64,000 bases of DNA from the NCBI GenBank assembly GCA_002633005.1, contig NMRA01000007.1, forward strand, positions 3,313-67,312. The letters are read 5' to 3'. This DNA is from Phoronis australis. Taxonomy: Eukaryota > Phoronida > Phoronidae. Position numbers and translations under genes: made by a program. Position 1 is the stretch's first letter, and every line of letters starts with the position of its first letter. The notes under the pieces were generated by a model that was not told the origin of the DNA, did no database searches, and was given only the letters and a program-made list of their open reading frames with translations. Of the stretch, positions 12,860 to 32,400 are shown piece by piece.

Positions 12860-12865
12860 AATAAA
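12860..12865 (+). terminator. Poly(A) signal of the GPCR gene
   Basis: AATAAA lies 100 bases after the GPCR stop codon and is the first such signal downstream. The implied 3' UTR is about 120 bases. Confidence 0.6.
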
Positions 12866-12929
12866 ATAACTGATAAATTTGTTGTTCATAATGTTTTTGG
12901 ATTTAGAGTTCCTTTAATGCGGCAATGAA

Positions 12930-13010
12930 CCGTGCTTTATGTCACAAATCAAGTTTTGTTCTAGGCCACATACTGTTATAAAATTGGTCTTGTCTCGTTC
13001 CCCATTCAGT
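12930..13010 (+). repeat. Old dispersed repeat, three copies in the window
   Basis: CAAGTTTTGTTCTAGGCCAC followed by ATACTGTTATAAAATTGGT has counterparts at about 32425-32480 (CAAGTTTTGATTCAGGACAC, ATTGTTATAAAACTG) and 36755-36810 (GAACTTTTGATTCAGACCAC, ACTGTTATCAAACTGG), all in the same orientation. Confidence 0.6.
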
Positions 13011-14200
13011 TTAAAAGTCATACCGTCAGAGGCCCTAAAGTCGTGATTGCCCTAAAGTCGTGAAAGATCTTATTTCCTCTTCTGCGCGGTCCTGCAACAT
13101 GTGGCGTTGAATTTTCCAGCGTTCGTCTGCTTACGAACGTCAAACGAATACCCGGACGTGTTCGTATTCACAATATGATAACAAACAGTGAGTGAGTGGC
13201 TTCTTTTTTCAAATGTATCTTAAAAACAGCATATTTCNAGTTTTCAGTCTAAGTTCATCAGGTCACGACGTAACCAGAAATTTTATGAGGTTGGTCTCAA
13301 GAAATAACCAATTTCAACGGTAGTGGCCTCAATCAAAATTTGATTTTTGGCAGAATTAATAGGTTTATTGCTGCTTTAATTAGTTCATTCGCGTTTTGTT
13401 TTAAAGAGGAGTTTTGGCCATATTTAACAAATTAAACCAAATTTTCAGTATTTTAAGATTTTTTCTTTTCGCAGTTCTCGCATTCTAGGTCTTCAATTAG
13501 TCAGTTGTTTGGTATGGTTTGGCCTCAGAAATAGGTGTGTTTTGTGTATCGATGTTTCGAAGGACAACGCGCCATGTAAGAAATTAAAATGAACATGTTA
13601 TTTCCCTAACGCACAACACAGATACAGTGTGACGCAATAATGTATGTCTTTTCCCTGTGCACAATCCGAAACATAGAAAGAGATGGACTTATATTCTCGT
13701 TATTTGTTGTGCAGACCGTAGATTTTGAAATCTCTTTTGATTGTTAAAAATGAATAATAAAGTCATGAGCTACAAGCCGGAGTGACCAAAACACGCTTTT
13801 CGTGCAATGTCAATAAAGCAACGTGATTTTAACACAATTTTGCACTTTTTTGAAAAGTAAGCACATATTCGACGAGGAGAGGGTCAAATCAAAAATGGTT
13901 ACACAGAGTAACACTGTAGACTTTATTTCTTAGTTCTAGTTCAAGCGGATGTTAAATTTTATATCCAGAATGAAAATACTACGGAGATTTCCCACAAAAA
14001 ATAAAACGCTTTTTGAAAACGTCATTTCATCGAATAAAAGTGACTCTAAGCCCATAAAGAGTACCCAGTAATGAACTGGAAAAAGAAATGGGCTCTTTCC
14101 GACTTTTGCTTCTGAGCTCGTCAGTCTGCAAGAGAAGTTTGACAAGTGGAGCTTTTGTTGACTAGTGACAAACTGACGGTTCTTTAAAGTAGAACTTCCG

Positions 14201-14352
14201 CGATTGCTTGGTCAGATTAGTTAGAAACACAATATATAGTGACGATATGAATATGAAGTAGGTTGAAAATTGCCAACTGTTTTTAAGAATGTGCTTTGTG
14301 TCGAAAATGATCCACCGTAAATCAATCAATCGTATCCAGTAAGTATCCTGAC
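14201..14352 (+). repeat. Local duplicated repeat, copy A
   Basis: Shares GATTGCTTGGTCA, AGAAACACAA, AATATGAAGTAGGTT, AAATTGCCAA, TCGAAAATGATCC and CCAGTAAG in the same order with copy B about 0.7 kb downstream. Copy A lacks the hairpin insert of copy B. Confidence 0.75.
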
Positions 14353-14892
14353 GTGGTGTGAAGAACTACCGGTACCAGTCACTTGATCGTCTGAGGTTGA
14401 TACCAATTTTATAACGGTTGGTGGTCTAAATCAAATATCACTTTCTTGTACGGGACCCTGAAAACACTCCGTGCCTCAAGTTCCCAAACTGTACCAGAAG
14501 TGCAAAACTGACTTGACGACCCAGCAAACTTGAAATGCGTTATTTTGCTCAAGGTTTACGATCATCTGTTCAAGATGACAATCTTTCTCCGATCTCCGAA
14601 CCGTAGCTTTTTACTTCTTTGAAGTAGTCTTAACTCAAAAGAGACGGCCGACTCTATCCGGCACGGGCCAGGGTAACATCCAGCAGATCTATTTAAAATG
14701 CATTTAGTCTACTTTATGGTTTGCGTTGGTCCTCCCAGGGTTAAACGCTACAAACAAACGGTAATTTGTGTTCCTTAGGGCAGCCGAATTTCAATACATT
14801 AGGTGATTTTGAATGAGTTCGCTAAGTAGTTAGTCTGTCGTACATAAACTTGGAATAACACTTAAAATTCAACTTGCAGGCCAATTCCCCAT

Positions 14893-15100
14893 CTCGTGTG
14901 ATTGTTTGGTCAAATTAGAAACACAACTCGCTCATATTCGGTAGTTCACATCGTCGCTATAGTCAGAGCGACGATGTGAACTACTGCTGCGGAATATGAA
15001 GTAGGTTAAAAATTGCCAAGCGTTTTTCAGAACGAGTTTTGGGTCGAAAATGATCCGCCTTAGATCACTCAACCATGTCCAGTAAGGATAGTAAGATACG
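14893..15100 (+). repeat. Local duplicated repeat, copy B, with 18-bp hairpin insert
   Basis: Same landmark words as copy A. Within it, 14941-14958 (GTAGTTCACATCGTCGCT) is exactly inverted at 14967-14984 around an 8-base loop. The outer flanks TCATATTC and GAATATGA extend the symmetry. The extra hairpin accounts for most of the length difference from copy A. Confidence 0.8.
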
Positions 15101-15427
15101 GGTTATGTGAGCCCCCAACGTCATTAGTGGAAAACTAAGTCACGCAGTCACCCGCCTCAGTTTTGCACTGAGAACTTGTTTTCACATTTACAAGTTGACA
15201 ATGAACATCTGCACTTTTTAGCGTAAATGATATTCAAATAGCGTTGTCTTTTAGACCCTGCTATACATTAACATAATTTGGAGCATGCAAATACATCTTT
15301 AATCTCAAGATCACGTGCGTGAACTCTGGATATAGATTTCCAGTTCACTCAAGATTCTAAGTTCACGGCTTCAGATCAGATTACAAAAGCTCTGCCACCA
15401 GATGTCAGGTGTGCGCATTTAATCAAA

Positions 15428-21618
<6,191 letters not shown>

Positions 21619-21827
21619 ATGCTACGCAGATATCGACAGGGACTGGGTTCGTGGACTTGGGGTCCATTTTTCCTGATGAATTTTGCGACTCAACAGAAAA
21701 ATGTCGTGATGAAGTTGTAGAAGTGATTGCGAATGACTTTTTATCGATGACTAAGAAAGGCAGTTTTCCTCATGGTCAGCATAAAGATGTCTAGTTCAAG
21801 CTCTGGGAGCAATAGCTAATGTTATAA

Positions 21828-21833
21828 AATAAA
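21828..21833 (+). terminator. PSMC6 poly(A) signal
   Basis: AATAAA about 210 bases after the PSMC6 stop, only 25 bases from the opposite-strand poly(A) signal of the ASPP gene. Confidence 0.7.
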
Positions 21834-21858
21834 TTTTCTTAAACACTGAGTAGTTTGG

Positions 21859-21864
21859 TTTATT
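21859..21864 (-). terminator. ASPP gene poly(A) signal (minus strand)
   Basis: TTTATT on the plus strand is AATAAA on the minus strand, 720 bases downstream of the ASPP stop at 22584. It implies a 3' UTR of roughly 740 bases that abuts or overlaps the PSMC6 3' end. Confidence 0.5.
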
Positions 21865-22583
21865 TTGGTTTCTTTGATACAAGTACGGATTACATTTTAT
21901 GTACAAGCAACAATAGTGGCAAATGTCTCCTAGCATTTCTAAAATGCAAAAGTAATAATTAGGTATCGAAATAGTAAGTGTAAAATAATAACGAATACAG
22001 AAGACATAACATCAGTTCAACGTCTGCTTTTGTTAATGCGTAGGCTCTGTAAACTCAAAAACTACTGAGAATGGTTGAATAGCATAACAACAGAATAACT
22101 TGTGAAAAGAAAACCGGTAGTTATTAACTATATTAATGACAAGAATACGGGACAACATAATAGTACAATCTTATCACTTGGAATACAAAACTGCTCGTTT
22201 TGTTTCCATTTGTTCCGATCCTGTCATGTAGGGAGGTGGACTTCTAGTCTTCAAACGTAACAAGCTAATTTAACATAAAACTAAATAAATTAAAACTTCG
22301 TAGCCAGACTAGCAAATTTTGTCTGGAACACTTCTTGTGATAACAACACACTGTGCTCTACCAAAGTACAAGCTCTGCAATATCCAATAAACATCTACAT
22401 GAAATTGTACAACTACCATAATCAGTAATCTCACAGACGTTCATGTTACCATCGAACACAAAGATGTACCATTATTCAAGGAAAACGTACAGCATCAAAT
22501 TGATCTCCATACAATCTCTCTATTGCAATTGGCCCTTACACTAGTCGCACTACACCATTTCATTATCGCTCATCAGGTAACAT

Positions 22584-23435
22584 TCATTCTGGACTGTTTA
22601 GTGCACCGTTGACTGGCTTCACCCTTGGCTGGAGCTGTGAGAATAAAATTTTTAATTGTTAACAATTAATTGTCACTTAGATGATCAATTGTAAAGAACC
22701 GCACAACAAGTTTAATACATAATTGATACTTAGTGTTTTGTCCTTCGCAAGCTGCGTGAAGTTTGATTTTTGATGTAATGAAATAAAAATTCCAGTCTAG
22801 AGAACCACCGCAAGTCTCAATGAAGCAGATGCTGGAACAAACTTTACATCAATATAACAGAAATACAAGTAGGTTAAAAGAGTTAGATGGACGTGAATAC
22901 AAAATTGCTATTACTTCCAAGCAACAGCAGATAAATCTAAATCCTAATGATGGATATTCTACCAGGAAAGTGACCATTAAGTGTTTTTGTTAAAATAATG
23001 GTTGGCGATCGGCCCTACAACAGCCACCAATAACTATGAGAGATGATCACTGCACGACATTTTGCAGCCATCCCATTCCTTCTGTACATTCAATTCTACC
23101 AAGTCACTTCTAAGACCGACAATTTTACGCTCTAGAATTCTCATTCTCAGTCCATGCAAGCCTCTGTGAACAATCATCTATTGCCCATACACACCTTTTT
23201 GTTCAGGCTTTCTCACAGGCAGATGTGCTACTCACCCCTAGCAGATTCCTGGGAATGTAACCCTCCCTGTCCTTCCGTCTCGCCCACCACCATTCCTTCT
23301 CTGTCTCGTCGCCTTTACGTAGTACAACAAGCTTGTCGCCTTCCTTGAAACTGATCTCATCATTGTTGTTAGCCTGGTAGTCAAACACGCTGAACACAGC
23401 CCCACCGTTCATAATGCCCAACTTCTCTTGAATAC
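22584..23435 (-). CDS. TP53BP2: ASPP SH3 domain and C-terminal tail exons
   Basis: Exon 23236-23435 encodes [29 protein letters not shown] and [20 protein letters not shown], an SH3 with the ALYDY-like start and the double-Trp loop. Exon 22584-22634 adds [16 protein letters not shown] and TGA. LQPRVKP matches LYPRIKP of human ASPP2. Confidence 0.95.
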
Positions 23436-26400
23436 CTGTATAAGACATGAAGTAATGCATCAAAGCTGTTGTAGTTCAAATTTAAAAACTCTCTGGGGGG
23501 AGGAAACGGGGAATACTTCAAAACAATACCTCTTTGAACACTTTTAAGAATGTACATGAATATGTCAATCTCAATATGGCATGGAAAACAAGTTGCAAAC
23601 ATTTCATGTCTTGTCAGCACACCATCTGTTGGCCAACAGATGGCGTGCTGACAAGACGTTTAAGAATGCTAACTTTTCAATGATGACCTGGGGATACTTG
23701 TAAGGGACAAGTTTACTAACTAAATAAGTCCATACTAGCTTGTAGTATCTTGTTTTTATGGAGCAATGTGTCCTAGTCCTAAATGTACGGTAGTTCACTT
23801 ATCACAGACTGGTTTATAGAGAGCATAGTCAATGATTTTTCTCTTGTGCTCTGCACGCACCTGGTGATTTTCTGTTGTAGCACAAGACATCTCATGCTAG
23901 AACTGGTGATCACTATGACGATGCACAGACTGGGCTGATTACTCCAAATTTGATAGTTAAGTAACAAGAGAGTTTTTCTCATAAATTACTCTTTCTTCAC
24001 AACACTGTTGCCAACAATGTTGAAGTGTGTGAGTTTTAGTTATGAAATCGAGTGACCTGCATGAACTGTATTGCGTCTTAGAAGCGACATACGGTGTCGC
24101 CACATGTCGCCTAATTACCCGTTATTTACGTTTTTCGTAAATGTTGTACAAGCAACAGATGTTGTCAGTCAGCCATAGCTGTAACAAGAGACTGCTGCTG
24201 TTTTTTTGGAAATAACCAGAGGGTGTCCTAAATTCCTCTATGGATTGGGGCTTTTTGAACAAATTCTTCTTGTCCTTCTATAACATAGTTTAATATGGAT
24301 GCAGTACAAATCTAGCACACTCACTGTACAAGTACTCAGAGCATCCGTCAAAGCCATCCTCGTCCTCCTCACACTTCTCGGCTGCAGTCTCCTGGTCACT
24401 GATGGTGGTGGCAAAGATACAGGCACCGTGCTCCACCAGCAGCTTCACCATGGGGAGGTTGTTACAAGACGCAGCACAGTGTAAAGGTGTCCTGCAACAA
24501 GCCATTCTACAGTCGTACACATGCAGACAAGTTGGATCACTGTTATTGTAATCAAATGCCTGAATGGTAACTATCTCAGAGTCACCAATGGACTACAGTA
24601 CAGTATACATGTTCAGGGCGTTGGTATTGAAAATGTGCATTAAGCCACACGAAGACATTTATAAACAAGGTGGGAATTTAAGTAGACGACCGATTGAACG
24701 CTTGGTGAGTTGCATATGTTACAACAGTCACATCACAAACTAGAGTCAAATAGAACATGGGCTGTGTATACACTAAGTACTGTTTAGCAGTCACAGCCTC
24801 GCAGGTAAACAAAACTGCGGACATTTTGAAGTCGAAGTTTGTGGCAGCAATCACAGACTAGGGTGCTATGATGAGAATAAAAATCCCTACAGGAAACTGG
24901 GGGATAGACATCAAGCCAAACTGAAATATGTGCATCAGGGCATTTTCTTGGAAGACTGCAAAATGTAAATGCATATTAACCTAAATTTTGAAGAAAATAC
25001 AGAATGCTCAGTCACAAAATGCCATTAATTCCAACACTGTCCACACAAACGTATCCAGTGCTTCTAAAAATGGTTCATCTCTTTTTAACCATAAACACAT
25101 CCCAAGTTTTTGTATTCATTTACACACACAAATGGTATTACAAAATGATACTCTGTTTTAAATTCTAGACCACTAGCGACCTCTATAACAGGCAACACGT
25201 ACCACCCATCACTATCGGGCGAGTTGACGTCACATCCAAACTCGACTAAGAACTTAACAATCTCATAGTGGCCAGCACAGATGGCGTTGTGTAGAGCTGT
25301 GATACCCTCGTCATTAGGCTCACTGGGGTTATCCACCTAGAAACAATTAATCACAATATAAGTGCATTTATTTATAAAGCCTTTCATGCTATTACTATCC
25401 TGACGGTTCATGCAGCAAAAACTGATGCACAATACAGTAAAAATTCTTCATTTTGGAACAGTCTCTAGAATTTGGGACACTGAAATTCAAGCCAAAGCTG
25501 AATTACATTGATACAGAAGATTGGACGGTTTTGAGATTCATTGTACATCTCAATATTGGACACTGCCTTTTGTATTAACAGAGACCGAAATAGACTTGGC
25601 AGTTCATAAAGAGCCCCCCCCCTAGAGGTGAATCATCATTTGTCATTGATTGTAATTCTTGAATTTGGGACGGTACATATCTATTTCTAAAATTTGGTGC
25701 AAGCTCCCACCTTGAGCAAAATAATTAATTTTTCACTGTCAAATGCAGAATTCTTATCATATCATGTATGTCATGTTAACTTTCCTGACTAAAATGTGGT
25801 ATTTATTTTTATCCCAACTGAGTCGAGCAAGCTGAGTGGAGCATGACAACATGCAGTCAGGTTAGACTTATGGTAAACAAGACTAATTAACTATAAGAGC
25901 AGTAATTTTTGTTTACACAACACCTAGTAATACACATATACAGAACATGAGCAGTAGGTACACATTCAGACAAACTGACAAGCCTCTTAAATATTCAGAA
26001 GAAAGGCAAACGGAAAGCAAAACAAACACCATCTCAGACCTATCAGTGAAATAACAAACATACCTGGGTTGCTGTTTTCTTGACTAGATCCAGCTCTCCT
26101 TCAAGCGATGCGTCCAGCAACAAGGCCAGAGGGTCGAAACTGACACGTCGTTTTTTAGGCTTGGATGACTTTGACTTCAGATTCGTTTTACGAGCTGTCA
26201 TTCTGGCCACTGGCTTTTTGCTTTCAACTGGTACCTCCTTTTCTGGAATCTTCTCAAACAGCGTCCTCCTTAGAGCACCGTTGTGATTGTTGTTGTTGTT
26301 GGCGTTGTTCTCCTGTTGGTCGCTCTGAGATTGTTGAGCTGCACGTGCCAGAGCCTTCATGGCCGAGTCGTCACTGTCTCCAGCAGAATGCCTTCTGTGG

Positions 26401-29400
26401 AGAGCCTTGGGGGTGTGTGGCTTGAAGTGGGCTTTGTCGATGGGGTCGAATCCACCTGGCGGGATCGAACGTATGGGAGAACCTGCCTTCAGCGGAGACA
26501 CTGGTCGATCACCGGGCGACGGTTTGGTGGGTGAAGAGGCTTTGGGAGGAAGTTTTGGTGTTGGGCTATTCTGCTGCTGAGAGAGGTCACTAGTGGTGTC
26601 CTGCTTTTGAGACGTGTTGCTGTACAGTCGGTTCATGTTCATACGATACTGGTCCATGGCACTGGAGCCCATCTTGTTCATATAGAGGTTGGAGATGGCA
26701 CTTCGCGATGCGTATCGATACGTTGACGTTGTTTTCGGTGGCGTACTGGTTGTTGAGTTCCCCATCAACATAGACAATGCAGAGTTGACTGAAGTGACTG
26801 ATGTGTCTGGTGTTGGACCAGCGCTTGTCACAGACGGTGGGTTCTTGGCACTAGGTGACGAGGCAATGGATGGACGTACTGGAGCGACACCTCGGGGCTC
26901 TAAAGGAGGAGGAACATCTATAGTTTTTGTTACGGGCGACGACGGAGCTGGACTAGACGCAGCAACCTGTGGCCTGGATTGAACAGTATTGCTACTGACT
27001 GGAGTTGACTGGTAACTGTTCAGTGTCGGTGTATTATTTCCATATATGGGTGACACTTCCGGTGGTTTTGAAGACATTGGGGACCGTGGTACAGCTGGAC
27101 CTGCTGACACCACGGGCTTAGTGGAGGTGGATACAGGAGCAGCCACGTGGCTGGGTCTAGCCATATCTGGAGTGCTGTGAGTGAATTGACTGGAGGGGGC
27201 GGTGGTCGAGGGGGGATACTGTGTCAACGAAGAGTCACTGATGGCCGGAGAACTCTGACCACTACCAGCAGTGCGAGGTTCCAAGGTACTAATGTTCAAT
27301 ACCCGGCCGGTGAACGCCGTACTTGACGTACTGCCAAAAGGTCGCGCCACAAAGTTGGCTAAGCTCTGGGCAACAGGCTTCACTTTGTTCTGGGTCGGGT
27401 TGTAGTTGGGAATGTTGTTGTTGTCTCCCTTTTTCAACCCGTTCACAGTAGTATCGTCTACTTTCATGTCATATATAACAGGTGCAGACTCACCACCGGG
27501 TTTAACAGGATCGGGTTTTTTGTTTATGGTGTGAGATGGTAAACTCTGGTACTTTGGATCCTGCTTATTGGGTATAAACTCCTTCGAATACATGTCTTCC
27601 GTAGTCTTGATTTCTTTTGGAGTAACCTTGATGTACGGCTCAACAGCGGCAATATTTGAGTTGGCTGCAGGGCGGTTCATCGGTCGCCGAGGCGGAAGGT
27701 TTTGATTGGATGACTGCTCCTGCTGCAAGGAGCGTTTCTTCCGCAGCCTCTGTTGCAGCTCCTCTATACGTCTGTCCATCAGCTGAACTTCATTGGTTTT
27801 TTCATTATAATATTCACGTCTCTTGTTGATTTTCTCCGTTTGTTCACTATTTAGTTTATTGCGCATCTGAAATCACAACGTTCAATTAACTTTCATAAAC
27901 AGAACCAAAAACACAACTCCTTGAAATAGTTCAGATATTCATGTTAGTTACTACTTTAAGAAAACCAGACTTCATTCAACAACCCCGCATTTCAGTGTTG
28001 GTATACTGACTAAAAATCTCTTAATACATGTCTTATGACAACAAAAATAACAATCACACCCCACTAAGACACATGACGAACAGAAACAAAGACTTTCATC
28101 CACTTATCATCTTCAACCACACCTGCCGACAACTCGATGACCTTATTACAAATTACGAAAAGAAATCAGGTACACAACAGAACTGAAGGTCCATACCATC
28201 AGTTCGTTCCTCAGCCTTTCCAGCTCCAATGCTGCCGCTGCACTGCGGGATGTGTTCAGGCCATTCATGCGACCTTTCTTCAGCTCCTCCATTTGTCGGT
28301 GCAGTTCCTCGACCTTTGCCACGGCCAATGTCAACTCCTTTTCTTTTTCGTTGAACATGGCTTTAATAGACTCCAGTTCAATAGCTGCAACCAGAAGCGA
28401 CACTAAAGGTAATGTGTGAACGGTTTTCAGCCAGCACACCAACTCCATGAACAGAAGGATTACTGTAATATGGAGTGCTGTTTACCTAATGTGATTATTA
28501 CGTTGGGACATCTCGTTTCACAAATGGCAAGCACTTTATTGTGATCCTCAAAAGTCGTGAAATAAAGCAAATTAAAACTTTCTGCTTTTTATGATTACAC
28601 TGGGGTTGGAATAGAGCTCAAGTGTAATCATTTCAAACAGTGGAGAGTACAATCTATTACACACAACCCACATCCGGTTCGACCAAAACAATGGACTCAC
28701 AAACACAAATAACTGATTGGAGTAACACGTCATTTGAATGCAAATGGATAAATGCTACAAACGAAATGAAATGCATAGCATTTATGTAAATCATCTAATC
28801 TGTTCATTAGACGCTTTGAGCTATACTTCTGTCACTCAGTCTCTACAACATTCCTTAGGTAACTGTCATGTCCACCTGTCCTCAGTGAACACAGCTGGCA
28901 GATAGTGAACCATGTCATTTGTAGTTACACTATACACTAATGTTTCACTACAACAAAGGTATTCAGACTCTGATGTTAACCAGTTTTAGTTGAGGTGATG
29001 TGTGAAGAGCATTCTAACGAAGTAGAAAAATTCCAAAATTTCCAGAGTAACAAAATAATTGCTGGAATTGCCATTTTTTCATTTTTCAAAGGCTGTGAGT
29101 TTAGAAACTTTACCAAATGTTTTATGAAGTTTGCACGCTACAAACTAAACTAGCAACAAACTAAAATTTTCTCAATATCTATTCCAGTCGTGAAATTTTA
29201 CAAAATTTCCCTTGTTCACCCTCTTGTGTGCTAGATAGGTGAATAATTTCACTTCAATCCTTTTCTTACCGCAGTCACATATGGAGGTGTGCTGAACATT
29301 TGTTTTATGAATGAACAGTTACAAACAGTAATCTCCGTTCCAGGACTTCAAACAAGAAATCCACTTTTCAGACTTTCAAGACCAAATTGACTTCTTAAAA

Positions 29401-32400
29401 CAAACAACCCTTATGGTAATGTAGAACAACAGAAAAAAGCCCAAATTTGGCTAACTTTGAAACATATCTCAGAAATTGCTAATCAGATAACTACGAAACT
29501 TTCTGATACTATGCTCTATGGACTGTTCATTAAAATGCTGTTCGAAATTGTTTGTGAAATGTTTCACTTTTGGATGAAGAGCCATGCAAAATAGGACTTT
29601 TATGACTTCAGTGAATAAAATGTTTTAAGTTACATCAAATCACACTGAAAGGATATTTTAGAAAATTGTAATAGTATTTTTGAAATCTCGTCTTAAACAT
29701 TCATAACAAATAACATTTGATCGTGTTATTGATACCATTGTTTTATTATCAATTTACCTTTTATTTTTTGCTAAATGCTACTCAAGTCACGGTGACCCAT
29801 TTAATAATACATTAGAAATAATAAAAAATCAAATTCTACAGGCTACTTTCAGATAAAATAAACTTCTCTTTTACTCTTTAACTGAATTAAGGTTATCTAG
29901 GACCATAATAAACGACCTCAACTCTAAGTCAAATATCGAAAAAACTATGCTTTGTTGTCACCCATTAACAGTATGTATTTTCTGAAAGGAGAAAGATCAA
30001 GGATTCTAAAAACATGCTTCTTGCTACTACTGTGTCTTTAATACTGTCACGTGACCATGTTTTTTGAGTCAATTTTTCATGTGCAAGAAAGGTACATTCA
30101 TATCAAAATAACCCTACAGCCGATTTTACTAAAAAAATTTTTACATGAAAACTTTACCTTATGTCTCAAAAAACATTTTTTTAAATGAAAACTTTACCTT
30201 ATGTCTCAAAAAACGCTGTTAGGAATTTGCTTTAAAATGTCTAGTTTTCGTGGTATACGAATAAGACCACGTTTTTTTTACAAAAATGCCTTGTGCTTTG
30301 TGAGTTAATGTGGCATAAAACCCAAACTAAATAAACAATCAAAAATTTTTGTAAATTACTTAAAAACTTATAGGTGTATGGACAATTAATCGAGGAGAGC
30401 GGACAACCAGAAAAATGATACCGATACCTAAAACTTGGAAATCCTTAGGAAGTCTGAATACATTGAAGAATTGCCACAATGCACTTCTAATGTGATAACT
30501 CAACAGTACTCACTGAGAGAGCCGTTATTGGTCTTATGCTGGTCAAGCTGACCGCGTAAAGCTCGCAGTTTCTTTAACTTCAGTTCTTGTGCTTCCACCT
30601 TTTCGCGCAGTTTACGCAGACGCTCGTTCTCACTGGCCATTTGTTGATGCTTCTGCTCCTGTTGCCGTAGAAACTTCAACCTCTGTTCCTTAGCAACCAG
30701 CTGCTGCTGCTGCGACTCTATCTGTTGCTGCTGCCGCACTGCCATCTCTTGGAGCTCACTCAGCGACAGATCGTTGGGTACCTGAAGAGACAGAACACTG
30801 CCTATAGAAAAATAATGTAACACTAACAGCCAAAGCAAAGACCGGTGACCACGTACTGCAAGTATTCATGTCTCAAGAAGGTGGCAATCTGAGTAGAACT
30901 GAGGAGTCTTTCCGAGATTAAAACTTTTAACTAAAAGCCAAGTTTGAGACGGTTTAACACAACAAAAACACAACCTGTTCACAAAAAAATGTTAGCTCGC
31001 CTTGTTTGAAGACTGACCTTTTCTTCAGGAAGACGAAAAAGCAACAATTGTCATTGAAACACACTGTATTATCCAACACATCATATACTAGTGGTGTGTG
31101 TTCAATACAATTTCAACTCCAGAGGACCTGGCTAAATAAACAACAGCCTGGCTTAAATTTCCTAAATAAAAGATTTAACAACTAAACCAGAAACTTTTCA
31201 CAGAAAACTGGCTGGATGACCGACCTACATGTTACACACATAAATAACTCAACACCCTCTGAGAGCTCATCAGCCTGCAAAGGTATCGAAGACAGTACAA
31301 CGGAAGAAGACAGCAGATCACAAATTCAAAAGTGGAGAGGTGGGAGCGCTCAGTTACCAGTCCCTTATTACCATATATGCGACCTACCAATTGATGTAAG
31401 ATGGTCACAAGAACACAAATTCTTCCAGTCCAGTCACCAGGTCTTGGTTCAAACAAAGACTCTAAACTGGACAGTAGACTGACCACCTTCAAATCAGCTA
31501 TGATGTAAGCTTTCTCATAAATCACCACTATCTTACAGTTAACACCTTGCTGTAAAGAACATTTAACAAAGACTAGCTGACCTTTATCTACACCGAATGC
31601 CTTCTTGCTAATTTAGAACCCTCTAATGGTATCACATAGCTAGCTCGGGGCTTAGGAGTACCCTAGGTAAATTGGATCGATAACAGGTAATGCATACCAT
31701 TATGGAGATTGCGTGTATCACTTGAAAAGAATGAAAAAACGAAGCTTTGTCTCGACCGCAAAGTGCCTTTGATAATGGCGTCAGTCAGGGTTTGAACATT
31801 TGATGAGCAGATGAGTCACATTTCACTCAAGTTACAAGAGCACATTTCAAACCTGTGAGTTCTGTCAGACACCTCTACTATAGGCCGAAACATGTTGATA
31901 AAAACAAGCAAAAGTTTTCATTCAAGTGAAAGTATATAATCGACCTGACATACAGCATCAAAATACATCACAGTCCCAAAAGACGACAGTGAAAAATTAT
32001 TATTGATTCTATAGTAAGTCTCCACTTATTGTGAACACACAAACATGAATTGCAATATTTTTTTCTGTTTTCAAAGGCTCATTACTTTACTACACAAAAA
32101 TAAAAAATACCAAAAGTTGTTTTACCACATGTACACAGTACAAACTATGGAGAAACAGACTTAAATTTTCTTAACCCTAAATTTTTTTGAGAAATCTGAC
32201 AAATTAAAAAATTTCACTCAACGGCCATTTTGTGTGCTAAACAAGATTTACTGACATTATGATATGGTAAAAAACATCATTAACAAGCTGACGCTAAGCA
32301 ATTAAAAAGAAACTACCTTAAAATAAAAATGACGGTAAATTTAAGTTGTATCATGAATTCCCTTTATCTTCAAAAAGTTCACCAATCTAAAGTGGCATTA

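Larger units (their letters stand above)
12761..15427. other. Intergenic region between GPCR and PSMC6
   Basis: No gene is visible. Besides the GPCR poly(A) signal it holds one copy of a repeat family also found at 32.4 and 36.7 kb (12.93-13.01 kb), and two copies of a 150-200 bp repeat (14.20-14.35 and 14.89-15.10 kb), the second carrying an 18-bp hairpin. One N is at 13238. The PSMC6 promoter must lie at its right end, but I see no clear core motif. Confidence 0.6.

Noticed and set aside
26080-26982. Several plus-strand frames of 68-97 codons
   Set aside because: They lie antisense to the 1.8-kb ASPP exon and are shadows of its coding frame.
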